DNA of 64,000 bases from Sediminibacterium ginsengisoli (GTDB lineage: Bacteria > Bacteroidota > Bacteroidia > Chitinophagales > Chitinophagaceae), in the NCBI GenBank assembly GCA_945865545.1, contig CAMBEQ010000006.1, forward strand, positions 19,007 through 83,006, read 5' to 3'. Below are positions 42,970-52,189 of this stretch, piece by piece. The notes beneath the pieces are model-generated. The model worked only from the letters and a program-made list of their open reading frames with translations. It did not search any database and was not told the origin of the DNA. Made by a program: the position numbers and the translations under genes. How positions within the stretch are numbered: the first letter of the stretch is position 1; each line of letters starts with the position of its first letter.

Positions 42970-43665
42970 ATGCAAGAAATAAATTCACAGAAGCCTATTA
43001 TTGGCGCCGATAACAATTCCTTAATTGCATTAATCTCTATAAATTTAGTGGTATATGCATTCATTGGTTTTTTGAAAGTAGTGTATTATTTAAGTAGTTA
43101 TCCCTTAGAGCAGTTTTATGCGCAAGTAGTTAACCCCACCATTTTATTTTCCAATTTTCAACTGGTACTTCATCAACCCTGGAGTTTATTTACGTACAAT
43201 TGGGTCCATAATGGATTTTGGATTTTATTAAATAACATGATATGGCTCACTGCTTTCGGATTGGTATTGCAATTGTCCAATGCCAACAAGCACTTATTCC
43301 CCATTTATTTTTATAGTGGATTAATTTCAGGGCTTGTATTTTGTTTTGTAGGGGCTAGTGTTCCTCTAATGGGGGCAGGCATTAGTGTTATGGCTATTGT
43401 AGTAGCTGCAGTGGTGCTACAACCACAATATCGATTATTAGAAAATTTAGGAGGTGGAATACCCTTATGGATATTGGGTTTGGTTTATTTTGTAATTCAA
43501 GGTTTTTCCTTAATGCATGCAGAATGGCCTATTATTATTGTCAGTTTCGTTGGTGCAGTAACAGGAGCCTTATATATTTTGTTATTAAAAAAAGGGTTTG
43601 ATATAGGAAAGTGGATGCATCAACTATTACATTTGTTAAACAATAGCCTGGCCCCTAAAAAATAA
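42970..43665 (+). CDS. Rhomboid-like protein lacking catalytic Ser/His motifs
   Basis: Tandem with the active copy; MGAGISVMAIV replaces GASGAVFGI, and no WAHVGG motif (WPIIIVSFVGAVTGAL instead). Confidence 0.8.
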   Translation: MQEINSQKPIIGADNNSLIALISINLVVYAFIGFLKVVYYLSSYPLEQFYAQVVNPTILFSNFQLVLHQPWSLFTYNWVHNGFWILLNNMIWLTAFGLVLQLSNANKHLFPIYFYSGLISGLVFCFVGASVPLMGAGISVMAIVVAAVVLQPQYRLLENLGGGIPLWILGLVYFVIQGFSLMHAEWPIIIVSFVGAVTGALYILLLKKGFDIGKWMHQLLHLLNNSLAPKK

Positions 43666-43677
43666 TTCCAATATCTA

Positions 43678-44790
43678 ATGGCAAAAAAATCAAGAATAAG
43701 AAATTTAGGAAAGCGCATCTTATTCTTAATTAATCTGTTGGTTACCTTATTATTTTTGTACCCAACTTTTTTTACGCCCATCTCTTTAATTTGGATCAAT
43801 GGTTTTTTAGGATTGATGGCGCCTTATTTATTGGCTATTGAAATTTTATTATTAATCATTTGGCTAATAGCCAAGCCGATGGTTTCTTTATTTCCATTAG
43901 TAACATTAGCTATAGGATGGAAAACTTGTTTGGTTTTATTTGCATGGCATCCTGGCATTCCATTTTCTCAGAAAAAGAAAGAGAATACTTTAAGAATTAT
44001 TAGTTGGAACGTAAAAGGATTTAATGGAATGGGTGTGAATACCAATTTAAAATTACGTACACAAGAAATAGCTTATTCTATACAAAAATGGGATCCGGAT
44101 ATTGTTTGTTTACAAGAATATAATACCAATGAACGTCCTAATGATATAGCCAATCACTCAGTTTACTTTACAAAAAAATTACCTTATTATTTTTTTTCAA
44201 AAGATTTTCAGACCATCGAAAAAGATTATTATGCGGGCTGTATCGTTTTTTCTAAATATAAAATCATACATGCGGAACGTGTTGGCTTTTTGAATCAAGA
44301 AAGTCTCCTCTCAGTAACTATTTTAAAAGGAGATGATACCATTCAGGTTTTCACTACCCATTTGGCTTCTTATAGGTTTAAAGCAAATGATTACGAAGCC
44401 ATTGAAGAGCCCGCTTTTTCTAGTACAATGGCTTTAACTGCCAATCGCGGGGTGCTCCGAAAATTGCGCAATTCCTTTGTAGAAAGAGCGGTACAAGCAG
44501 AAATCGTTCAGCATCATTTATCAAAAAGTCCTTATCCAAGCATTATCACAGGCGATTTCAATGATGTGCCTAGTTCTTATACTTATCATACCATCAAAGG
44601 AAATTGGCAGGATGCTTTTTTAGCAAAAGGCTTTGGTATAGGGGCGACCTATTTAGGCATATCACCTACTTTAAGAATTGATTATATTTTAGCCAATGAT
44701 GCCTGGGAAGTAAAGGCCTGGGAGTCGATGGATGAAAATTTAAGCGACCACCATATGATCATGGCCGACTTACTTTTAAAGAAGAATTAA
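43678..44790 (+). CDS. Endonuclease/exonuclease/phosphatase family protein
   Basis: RIISWNVKGFNGM, PDIVCLQEYN, ITGDFNDVPSSY, RIDYILAND, SDHHMIMADL. Confidence 0.93.
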   Translation: MAKKSRIRNLGKRILFLINLLVTLLFLYPTFFTPISLIWINGFLGLMAPYLLAIEILLLIIWLIAKPMVSLFPLVTLAIGWKTCLVLFAWHPGIPFSQKKKENTLRIISWNVKGFNGMGVNTNLKLRTQEIAYSIQKWDPDIVCLQEYNTNERPNDIANHSVYFTKKLPYYFFSKDFQTIEKDYYAGCIVFSKYKIIHAERVGFLNQESLLSVTILKGDDTIQVFTTHLASYRFKANDYEAIEEPAFSSTMALTANRGVLRKLRNSFVERAVQAEIVQHHLSKSPYPSIITGDFNDVPSSYTYHTIKGNWQDAFLAKGFGIGATYLGISPTLRIDYILANDAWEVKAWESMDENLSDHHMIMADLLLKKN

Positions 44791-44833
44791 CCTAGTTTAT
44801 TTAAAATAAAATATCTTTGAGCCAATACTCATT

Positions 44834-46339
44834 ATGGCACTCAAAATATACAATTCGCTTACTAGACAAAAAGAAGTTTTCGAACCCATCAATGCACCAT
44901 ATGTTGGTATGTATGTTTGTGGCCCTACAGTAAGTGGTGAAAGTCATTTAGGGCATGCAAGACCCTTTATCACCTTTGATGTATTGTATCGTTATTTATT
45001 ACATCTTGGTTATAAAGTTAGGTATGTAAGAAATATTACCGATGCAGGTCACTTTGAAGAAGAAGGGAAAGTGGCGGAAGACAAGATTGCCAGTAAAGCT
45101 ATTTTAGAAAAGTTAGAACCCATGGAGTTGGTTCAAAAGTATACGCATTTGTATCATTGGGCCATGGATCAATTTAATAATTTACCGCCTAGTATAGAAC
45201 CTACTGCTACGGGCCATATTATTGAACAAATAGAAATGATCAAAAAAATAATGACAGATGGCTTTGCCTATGAAGCCAATGGGTCGGTTTATTTTGATGT
45301 AATTAAATACAATGAAGTGTATTCTAAAAAGAATCAACCTTATGGAATATTAAGCGGGCGTAATTTGGAAGATCAATTAGACACCACGCGTGAATTAGAC
45401 AATCAAGACGAGAAAAAAAATAAAGTAGATTTTGCTTTATGGAAAAAAGCGCCTGTTGAACACATTATGCGTTGGCAAAGTCCATGGGGCGAAGGCTTTC
45501 CGGGCTGGCATATTGAATGCTCTGCCATGGCCACAAAATATTTAGGAAAAAAATTTGATATACATGGTGGTGGAATGGATTTGCAATTTCCACATCATGA
45601 GTGTGAGATAGCACAAAGTACAGTTTGCAATCATGAACTGCCAGCACGTTATTGGGTGCATAATAATATGATTACCATTAACGGACGAAAAATGGGAAAG
45701 AGTTATAACAATGTGGTGAAGTTAAGTGAGCTATTCGATGGCAGTCATCTAATTTTAACACAGGCCTATAGTCCTATGACGGTTCGATTTTTTATTTTAC
45801 AAAGTCAATACCGCGGTACGCTCGATTTTAGCAATGAAGCTTTACAGGCGTCTGAAAAAGCACTACGCCGTTTAATGGATGCGTATGAATGGTTAAAAGC
45901 TCAAAGTTTTACTAGTGAAAAAAAATCAACCGATACTTCTTTAGACCAACAACTAAAAACATGGGTAAATGAATTACCTGAGTTTATGGAAGATGATTTA
46001 AATACGGCGAAGGTAGTGGCTAATTTATTTGAAATGGTCCCAGTGATCAATTCTCTTAAGGACAAACATATTTCTGCAGAGGCTGTATCAGGAGCTACCT
46101 GGCAATTGGTACAAGCGCAGCTTACTTTATTTATAGAGCAAGTGCTTGGAATAAAAGTAGAATCTGGCGCCAATAAAAAACAATTAAATGGGGTCATTCA
46201 TTTATTAATTGATATTCGTAAAGAAGCAAAAGCAAAGAAAGATTTTGCCACCAGCGATAAAATTCGCAATCAATTATTGGAAATGGGTATTCAGATAAAA
46301 GACGAAAAGGACGGAGAGGTAAGTTTTACTTTTTCTTAA
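44834..46339 (+). CDS. cysS: Cysteinyl-tRNA synthetase
   Basis: [62 protein letters not shown]. Confidence 0.98.
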   Translation: MALKIYNSLTRQKEVFEPINAPYVGMYVCGPTVSGESHLGHARPFITFDVLYRYLLHLGYKVRYVRNITDAGHFEEEGKVAEDKIASKAILEKLEPMELVQKYTHLYHWAMDQFNNLPPSIEPTATGHIIEQIEMIKKIMTDGFAYEANGSVYFDVIKYNEVYSKKNQPYGILSGRNLEDQLDTTRELDNQDEKKNKVDFALWKKAPVEHIMRWQSPWGEGFPGWHIECSAMATKYLGKKFDIHGGGMDLQFPHHECEIAQSTVCNHELPARYWVHNNMITINGRKMGKSYNNVVKLSELFDGSHLILTQAYSPMTVRFFILQSQYRGTLDFSNEALQASEKALRRLMDAYEWLKAQSFTSEKKSTDTSLDQQLKTWVNELPEFMEDDLNTAKVVANLFEMVPVINSLKDKHISAEAVSGATWQLVQAQLTLFIEQVLGIKVESGANKKQLNGVIHLLIDIRKEAKAKKDFATSDKIRNQLLEMGIQIKDEKDGEVSFTFS

Positions 46340-46360
46340 TCTACTAATTTAATTCTATTC

Positions 46361-46756
46361 TTAAGAGTGATCACAATCGTCTTCATGGGCATGATTGTGG
46401 ACGCGACAGCGTAGGTGATTGGAAACATGTGCAAATATGATTAAAAAGGCAGCAGGGAAAAGCAACCAAATTTCTATAGACCTAAATACCATTCTACTTA
46501 ACATGATAAGAATACCCAAGGAAAACAATAGTATGGGTGTATAAGAATGATGATGTTTTTTGTACCCATGGTATAAAGAATAAGCACCTATTGCAAAAGA
46601 AAGTAAAATCATCCCTAGTTCAAATTGGGTATTGTGTAATATATTTATTCCCATTAAAGGCAAACTGCTAAAAAATAAAGGCAATAGTGCGCAATGTATG
46701 GCACAAGCCAATGAAGCTCCAATACCAATGGCGTCCCAATTCCATTTTTTAAACAT
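46361..46756 (-). CDS. MerC domain-containing membrane protein with His-rich C-terminus
   Basis: DAIGIGASLACAIHCALLPLFFSSLPLMG, C-terminal HNHAHEDDCDHS. Start taken at MFKKWNW. Confidence 0.88.
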   Translation of the reverse strand: MFKKWNWDAIGIGASLACAIHCALLPLFFSSLPLMGINILHNTQFELGMILLSFAIGAYSLYHGYKKHHHSYTPILLFSLGILIMLSRMVFRSIEIWLLFPAAFLIIFAHVSNHLRCRVHNHAHEDDCDHS

Positions 46757-46768
46757 AGTGCAAAGGTA
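46757..46768 (-). promoter_or_regulatory. Putative -7 element TACCTTTG four nt upstream of merC-like ATG
   Basis: Minus strand reads TACCTTTG-CACT-ATG. Confidence 0.5.
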
Positions 46769-46839
46769 ATCCAAATACTAGCAAGAAAATAATATTACCT
46801 TTGGGGGGTATTTATAGGACTAATTAAATTTTTCTTTTT

Positions 46840-47451
46840 ATGTCAAAAAAACTGGGGGTTTATTTGTTATTTTTTGCCTTATTGTTGGCAGGCTTTTATT
46901 ATTTTTTATTTAAAGGGACCGATAATTGGAAAGTACAATTACCCGTTTTAAGCTATGTGCAACCTTTTCACTTTACCAATCAGGATGGAAATAGTTTTAC
47001 TGATAAAGAGCTCTTAAATAAAATAACGGTAGTGGAATATTTTTTCACTACTTGTAAAGGTATTTGCCCCAAATTAAATACCAATATGAAAGACATTTAT
47101 GCTATTTATAAAAATGATGCCGATTTTCAAATTGTCTCCCATACTTGTAATCCTAGTACAGACTCGGTTCCCGTACTAAAAAAATATGCCGATTCCTTAG
47201 GAGTCGATACAAAAAAATGGATTTTTTTAACAGGTAGAAAAGATAGTTTATACCAAATGGCCAGAGGCTCTTATTTGTTAGACGACCCTAAAAACAATGT
47301 TGAAAAAATAGAGGATCAGTTTATTCATACCCAATTTTTCGCATTAGTAGATAGAAAAGGAAAAGTAAGAGGAAAAATTTATGATGGGTTGAAATCATTA
47401 GAAATTGAGCAATTAAAACAAGACATTGCTAAATTATTAAAAGATAAATAA
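46840..47451 (+). CDS. SCO1/SenC family protein
   Basis: TVVEYFFTTCKGICPKLNTNM (CxxxC) and FIHTQFFALVDRKGKVRGKIYDG. Confidence 0.93.
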   Translation: MSKKLGVYLLFFALLLAGFYYFLFKGTDNWKVQLPVLSYVQPFHFTNQDGNSFTDKELLNKITVVEYFFTTCKGICPKLNTNMKDIYAIYKNDADFQIVSHTCNPSTDSVPVLKKYADSLGVDTKKWIFLTGRKDSLYQMARGSYLLDDPKNNVEKIEDQFIHTQFFALVDRKGKVRGKIYDGLKSLEIEQLKQDIAKLLKDK

Positions 47452-47458
47452 CAACTAC

Positions 47459-48436
47459 ATGATATTTGTTACAGGGGCTAGCGGTTTAGTAGGATCTCAT
47501 CTAATACAATCATTAGTTGCTAAAGAAAAAAAAGTAACCGCTTTGTATAGAAAGCAAATTCCTCAATTTGATGGCGCCGATAAAGTGCATTGGATCCAAG
47601 GAGATCTATTAGACATTGTGTCTTTAGAACAAGCCATGGAGGGCATACATCAAGTATATCATTGTGCTGCCATTGTTTCTTTTGTGCCAAGTCAAAGTGC
47701 GCGCATGTTAAAAGCCAATCAGGAGGGTACGGCCAATGTGGTCAATATTTGTATCGAGAAAAAAATTAATAAATTGATCTTTGTCAGTTCCGTTGCTGCC
47801 TTGGGTCGTATTAGGGAAGATGCTCCAATAGATGAAAGCATGAGCTGGACACCCGCTACTAGTAATAGTGTCTATGGTCAATCTAAATATTTAGCCGAAA
47901 TGGAAGTATGGCGAGGCATGGCAGAGGGATTAAATGTAGCGATTGTGAATCCTGTAATCATTTTTGGTGCTGGTGATTGGACTAAAGGGTCTTCAGAAAT
48001 TTTTAAATCGGCTTATGACCAATTTCCTTGGTATACTAATGGAGTAAGTGGCTTTGTAGATGTATTAGATGTAATTGATGCGATGCAGTTATTAATGGAT
48101 AGCACTATTACTGGACAACGTTATGTGATTAGTGCAGAAAATTTAAGTTATCAAACTGTTTTTACTAAAATAGCGCAGGCATTTAATAAACGACCTCCTC
48201 ATAGAAAAGTAACGCCTTTATTGGCAGCTATTGTATGGAGATTAGAAGCTATAAAAGGAATCCTTACCCGCAAAACGCCTTTACTTACGAAAGAGACAGC
48301 GGCTACAGCCCAAGCGGTGGTTCATTTTAATAATGATAAATTTTTAAAAGCCTTTCCCGATTTTAAATATCGTACGTTGGAAACTACTATTGTTAGGGTG
48401 TGTAAGGAATTAAAAAAATTACATCAACTAGCCTAG
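47459..48436 (+). CDS. NAD-dependent epimerase/dehydratase family protein
   Basis: IFVTGASGLVGSHLIQSL; YGQSKYLAEMEVW (YxxxK). Confidence 0.93.
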   Translation: MIFVTGASGLVGSHLIQSLVAKEKKVTALYRKQIPQFDGADKVHWIQGDLLDIVSLEQAMEGIHQVYHCAAIVSFVPSQSARMLKANQEGTANVVNICIEKKINKLIFVSSVAALGRIREDAPIDESMSWTPATSNSVYGQSKYLAEMEVWRGMAEGLNVAIVNPVIIFGAGDWTKGSSEIFKSAYDQFPWYTNGVSGFVDVLDVIDAMQLLMDSTITGQRYVISAENLSYQTVFTKIAQAFNKRPPHRKVTPLLAAIVWRLEAIKGILTRKTPLLTKETAATAQAVVHFNNDKFLKAFPDFKYRTLETTIVRVCKELKKLHQLA

Positions 48437-48472
48437 TTCATTAAGTGATGAATTGAATAAGGGATATAAAAT

Positions 48473-49417
48473 TTATTCCATCATTTTTTTCCAAAGTTCA
48501 GGAATGCGTTTAATCCAAACCAGTTCCCTTCTTTTAATACCGGCTTCTTCTGCAGGAAAGCCCATGTATACTTTATTGCCTTCTAAACTTCCCACCACCC
48601 CAGCTCTTCCAAGCAAGGTAGCATTCTCCCCAATGGTTAAGGTTTTACCCACTCCCACTTGTCCCCAAAGGGTTACTCCCGATTTTATTTTAACGCCACC
48701 GGCAACACCTACTTGAGCAGCAAATAAACAATTGGCTTCAATTTGAGTGTCATGTCCAATATGTACCATATTGTCCATTTTAGTACCCATACCAATAATG
48801 GTATCACCACTAACCCCTTTGTCAATGGTACAATTAGCCCCTATTTCTACCTTATCTTCTATAATAACCCTACCGCAACTAGGCATTTTCTTATACCAAG
48901 CCGGCCTATTCTTTTTTGTATTATAATAAAAGGCATCACTTCCAATGACGGTCCCTGCTTGAATGATTACTTCATCTCCTATAATGGTATCTGCTAGTAG
49001 GGTAACATTAGGGTAAATCAAACAGTTTTTACCAATGCTTACATTGGCCCCAATAAAAACACGAGGCATAATGATGGTACCTGCACCAATAAGGGCATCC
49101 TTACTTATTGCTTGATCATTTAATTGTAAAGGTTTAAAATGCTGTACAATTTTTGAATAAGCTTCAAAGGGGTCGGCACAAAATAATAAAGCCTTCCCTG
49201 CAGGAACGCTAACTTCTTTATTATTGATAATGATACAGCTTGCAGCACTATTTAAACAAGTTTCATAATATTTAGGATGATCAACAAAAACAATATCGCC
49301 CATTTCCACTTGATGAATTTCATTCACTCCAGTAATTTCTAACTGATTATTACCTATAATTTCTGACTCAGTGAAAGTAGATAACCATTGTACCGAAATA
49401 GGTGCAGGGAGCTTCAT
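48473..49417 (-). CDS. UDP-3-O-(3-hydroxymyristoyl)glucosamine N-acyltransferase-like (LpxD family)
   Basis: Hexapeptide repeats (VFIGANVSIGKNCLIYPNVTLLADTIIGDEVIIQAGTVIGSDAF, MVHIGHDTQIEANCLFAAQVGVAG). Confidence 0.88.
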   Translation of the reverse strand: MKLPAPISVQWLSTFTESEIIGNNQLEITGVNEIHQVEMGDIVFVDHPKYYETCLNSAASCIIINNKEVSVPAGKALLFCADPFEAYSKIVQHFKPLQLNDQAISKDALIGAGTIIMPRVFIGANVSIGKNCLIYPNVTLLADTIIGDEVIIQAGTVIGSDAFYYNTKKNRPAWYKKMPSCGRVIIEDKVEIGANCTIDKGVSGDTIIGMGTKMDNMVHIGHDTQIEANCLFAAQVGVAGGVKIKSGVTLWGQVGVGKTLTIGENATLLGRAGVVGSLEGNKVYMGFPAEEAGIKRRELVWIKRIPELWKKMME

Positions 49418-49680
49418 ATGTATGTTTTTGGCCTAAATCAAAGGTAACGAGGGTTTTTTGTAAAAAAATCTTTTTACCCATTTTCTCTATAAAAAAAGGG
49501 GTTATCGATTGCAAATAAGTGCATTTCATTACAATTAAATTTATCTAATATAAAAAACGATTCATTTCTGTAATCCTTTATCCATCAATGTTACAAGCGT
49601 TTAATTAAAAATAAAGTAAAAAAAATATTTTATTTATTTCAATAAAATCACCTTCTAATATATTTTTTTAAAATTGACTT

Positions 49681-49714
49681 TTTGGTCTAATTGTGGATAA
49701 CGTCAATAAATTTG
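49681..49714 (+). promoter_or_regulatory. Putative TTTG-N22-TAAATTTG promoter with a DnaA-box-like 9-mer in the spacer
   Basis: TTTG 49681-49684, TAAATTTG 49707-49714; TGTGGATAA (reverse complement of TTATCCACA) at 49692-49700. Confidence 0.45.
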
Positions 49715-49761
49715 TTTAAAATATTTTTTGAATTAGAAAAAAGTATATTTAATATTGTGAA

Positions 49762-49840
49762 GGGAATCTAATTCCCGTACTTACTAACCCATCTATATAC
49801 GAGGTCCTCTTGAGCATTCAGGGGGACTTTGTTTTTATAG
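49762..49840 (+). ncRNA. Candidate terminator-capped leader/small RNA upstream of the RluE-like gene
   Basis: GGGAAT-cta-ATTCCC (49762-49776), then AGGTCCTCTTGA-gcat-TCAGGGGGACTT (49802-49829) followed by a T-rich tract (ttgttttt). Confidence 0.5.
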
Positions 49841-50436
49841 AAACTTTTATTTTTATCAACTACTATTTAATATATAAACCATTTCAGGTGTTAAGTCAAT
49901 TTACCAGTCCCGATGGAAAATTATGCTTAAAAGATATGATGGAGGTACCTAATGATGTTTATCCAGTAGGTCGATTAGATTATGATAGTGAGGGTTTACT
50001 CTTATTAACGAATGATACCAAAATCAATCATCAATTACTAGCGCCACAATTTGAACATAAAAGAATTTATTGGGTTCAAGTTGAAGGAATGATTAATAAC
50101 GAAGCCATTGCAATGCTTACACAAGGCGTAACTATTAATAATAACGGTATCGTATTTAAAACCAAGCCTGCGCGTGTTGCCCTATTAGAAGACGATATAG
50201 CAGTACCTGAGCGAAAACCCCCTATTCGCTTTAGAAAAAACATTCCCACTTCTTGGGTACAGATACAACTAACAGAAGGCAAGAATAGACAGGTAAGAAA
50301 AATGTTTGCATCGGTTCATTTCCCCGTATTGCGCTTGATACGGGCTCAAATAGGGAAATTTACCATTGAGGGCATGCAACCTGGAGATTTAATTACATTA
50401 AGTAATGAGGCGGTTCATGAAGGCTTCTTTCGTTAA
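49810..50436 (+). CDS. RluE/RsuA-family pseudouridine synthase (true start unclear)
   Basis: YKPFQVLSQFTSPDG, YPVGRLDYDSEGLLLLTND, QLTEGKNRQVRKMFA. The only ATG/GTG/TTG candidate upstream of the domain is a TTG inside a terminator-like hairpin. Confidence 0.85.
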   Translation: MSIQGDFVFIETFIFINYYLIYKPFQVLSQFTSPDGKLCLKDMMEVPNDVYPVGRLDYDSEGLLLLTNDTKINHQLLAPQFEHKRIYWVQVEGMINNEAIAMLTQGVTINNNGIVFKTKPARVALLEDDIAVPERKPPIRFRKNIPTSWVQIQLTEGKNRQVRKMFASVHFPVLRLIRAQIGKFTIEGMQPGDLITLSNEAVHEGFFR

Positions 50437-50478
50437 TTGACTGCTAAGTTTTACTTTTGCACTAATAATATATTATCA

Positions 50479-52002
50479 ATGAGTCAATCGCTATCAGAAC
50501 AAGAAATTATAAGACGTGAAAAATTAGCCCAATTAGAGGCAGCGGGCATCAATCCTTACCCGGCCCCTTTATATCCAGTTTCTCATTATTCTAACGATAT
50601 CAAGCAAAATTTTACCGAAGAAAATAAAGATCAATATGCAGCAGTATGTGTAGCCGGAAGAATTATGAGTGTGAATGATAAGGGTAAAGTACTATTTGTT
50701 AAAATACAGGACGACAAGGGCATTCTTCAATTATATATAAAGAGAGATGAAATTTGTCCTGATGAAGACAAATCCTATTGGGAGGTCATTACAAAAAACG
50801 CAATGGACTTGGGCGATATTATTGGTTCTACTGGGTATGTATTTATCACTAAAACAGGAGAGATATCTTTACATTCTAGCACGCTCACATTATTGGCGAA
50901 ATCTTTAAAACCACTTCCTGTGGTGAAGAGAGACGATGAGGGCCATGTATTTGATGCAGTTACCGACCCTGAATTTAGATACCGCCAACGCTATGCCGAC
51001 TTAATTATTAATCCATCGGTTAAAGAAACTTTTGTAAAGCGCACTTTATTAATAGCCACCATTCGTGATTTTTTAAATAGTCATGGGGCTTTAGAAGTAG
51101 ATACACCGGTGTTGCAAGCTATACCGGGTGGGGCAGCTGCAAGGCCTTTTACTACACATCACAATGCATTGGATGTACCTTTTTATTTGCGTATCGCCAA
51201 TGAATTGTATTTAAAAAGATTAATAGTAGGTGGCTTTGAGTGGGTATATGAGTTTAGTAGAAATTTTAGAAATGAGGGAATGGATCGTACCCATAATCCA
51301 GAGTTTACCGTTTTGGAATGGTACACAGCGTATAAAGATTATTTATGGATGATGGAAATAACAGAACAGCTTGTTGAAAAAATTGCATTGACCTTGCATG
51401 GTACTACCGAATTAACCGTAGGCGATAAAACCATTAATTTTAAAGCTCCATTTAGACGCATTAGTATTATAGAAGCCATACAAGAAAATACTGGTATTGA
51501 TATCACGGGTATGGAAGAAGCCGCCTTAAGAGAGGTTTGTAAGAAATTACATATTGATGTGGCGCCTACCATTGGAAAAGGAAAGTTGATTGATGAAATA
51601 TTTGGAGCTACCAGCGAACCTAAATACATCCAGCCTACTTTTATTATTGATTATCCAATTGAAATGAGCCCGTTAACCAAGAAGCACCGTAGCAAAGCAG
51701 GATTGGTAGAAAGATTTGAACTAATGGTCAATGGTAAAGAATTGGCCAATGCCTATACCGAGTTAAATGATCCTATCGATCAACGCAAGCGATTTGAGGA
51801 CCAGGTTGCTTTAATGGAAAGAGGAGATGATGAAGCCATGTTTATAGACCATGACTTTTTAAGAGCTCTAGAATATGGCATGCCACCTACTTCAGGCATT
51901 GGTATTGGAATAGACCGCTTATGTATGATGATGTTGAATCAACCCTCTATACAAGATGTGTTGTTCTTCCCGCAAATGCGCCCCGAGAACACAAATGAGT
52001 AA
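50479..52002 (+). CDS. lysS: Lysyl-tRNA synthetase, class II
   Basis: EIIRREKLAQLEAAGINPYP, FEWVYEFSRNFRNEGMDRTHNPEFTVLEWY, GIGIGIDRLCMMM. Start taken at MSQSLSE. Confidence 0.97.
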   Translation: MSQSLSEQEIIRREKLAQLEAAGINPYPAPLYPVSHYSNDIKQNFTEENKDQYAAVCVAGRIMSVNDKGKVLFVKIQDDKGILQLYIKRDEICPDEDKSYWEVITKNAMDLGDIIGSTGYVFITKTGEISLHSSTLTLLAKSLKPLPVVKRDDEGHVFDAVTDPEFRYRQRYADLIINPSVKETFVKRTLLIATIRDFLNSHGALEVDTPVLQAIPGGAAARPFTTHHNALDVPFYLRIANELYLKRLIVGGFEWVYEFSRNFRNEGMDRTHNPEFTVLEWYTAYKDYLWMMEITEQLVEKIALTLHGTTELTVGDKTINFKAPFRRISIIEAIQENTGIDITGMEEAALREVCKKLHIDVAPTIGKGKLIDEIFGATSEPKYIQPTFIIDYPIEMSPLTKKHRSKAGLVERFELMVNGKELANAYTELNDPIDQRKRFEDQVALMERGDDEAMFIDHDFLRALEYGMPPTSGIGIGIDRLCMMMLNQPSIQDVLFFPQMRPENTNE

Positions 52003-52014
52003 GTGCTAAAATAA

Positions 52015-52188
52015 CAAGGCACCCGTTTATGGGTTGCCTTGAAAAAATCATAAGATAAAATTAAAGAGATTCATTCATTTTTATAATGAATCTCTTTAAT
52101 AACGCACCCGTTTATGGGTTGCCTTGAAAAAATCATAAGAGTTAATAAAATAGAATCATTATTATTTTTAATGATTCTATTTTATTAA
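52015..52188. repeat. Tandem hairpin-repeat array 2 (two units, spacing 85 nt)
   Basis: 37-nt exact direct repeat gcacccgtttatgggttgccttgaaaaaatcataaga at 52019-52055 and 52104-52140. Each copy is followed by a different perfect inverted repeat (52060-52100, 16-bp arms; 52142-52188, 19-bp arms), both with 9-nt loops. Confidence 0.92.
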
Positions 52189-52189
52189 A

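Noticed and set aside
48453-48716. 87-aa plus-strand ORF overlapping the lpxD-like gene
   Set aside because: Antisense to hexapeptide-repeat coding sequence; Thr/Pro/Ser-rich shadow translation.
49440-49800. Chromosomal origin (oriC)
   Set aside because: Only one perfect DnaA box and no box cluster; kept only as a low-interest observation pending GC-skew analysis.
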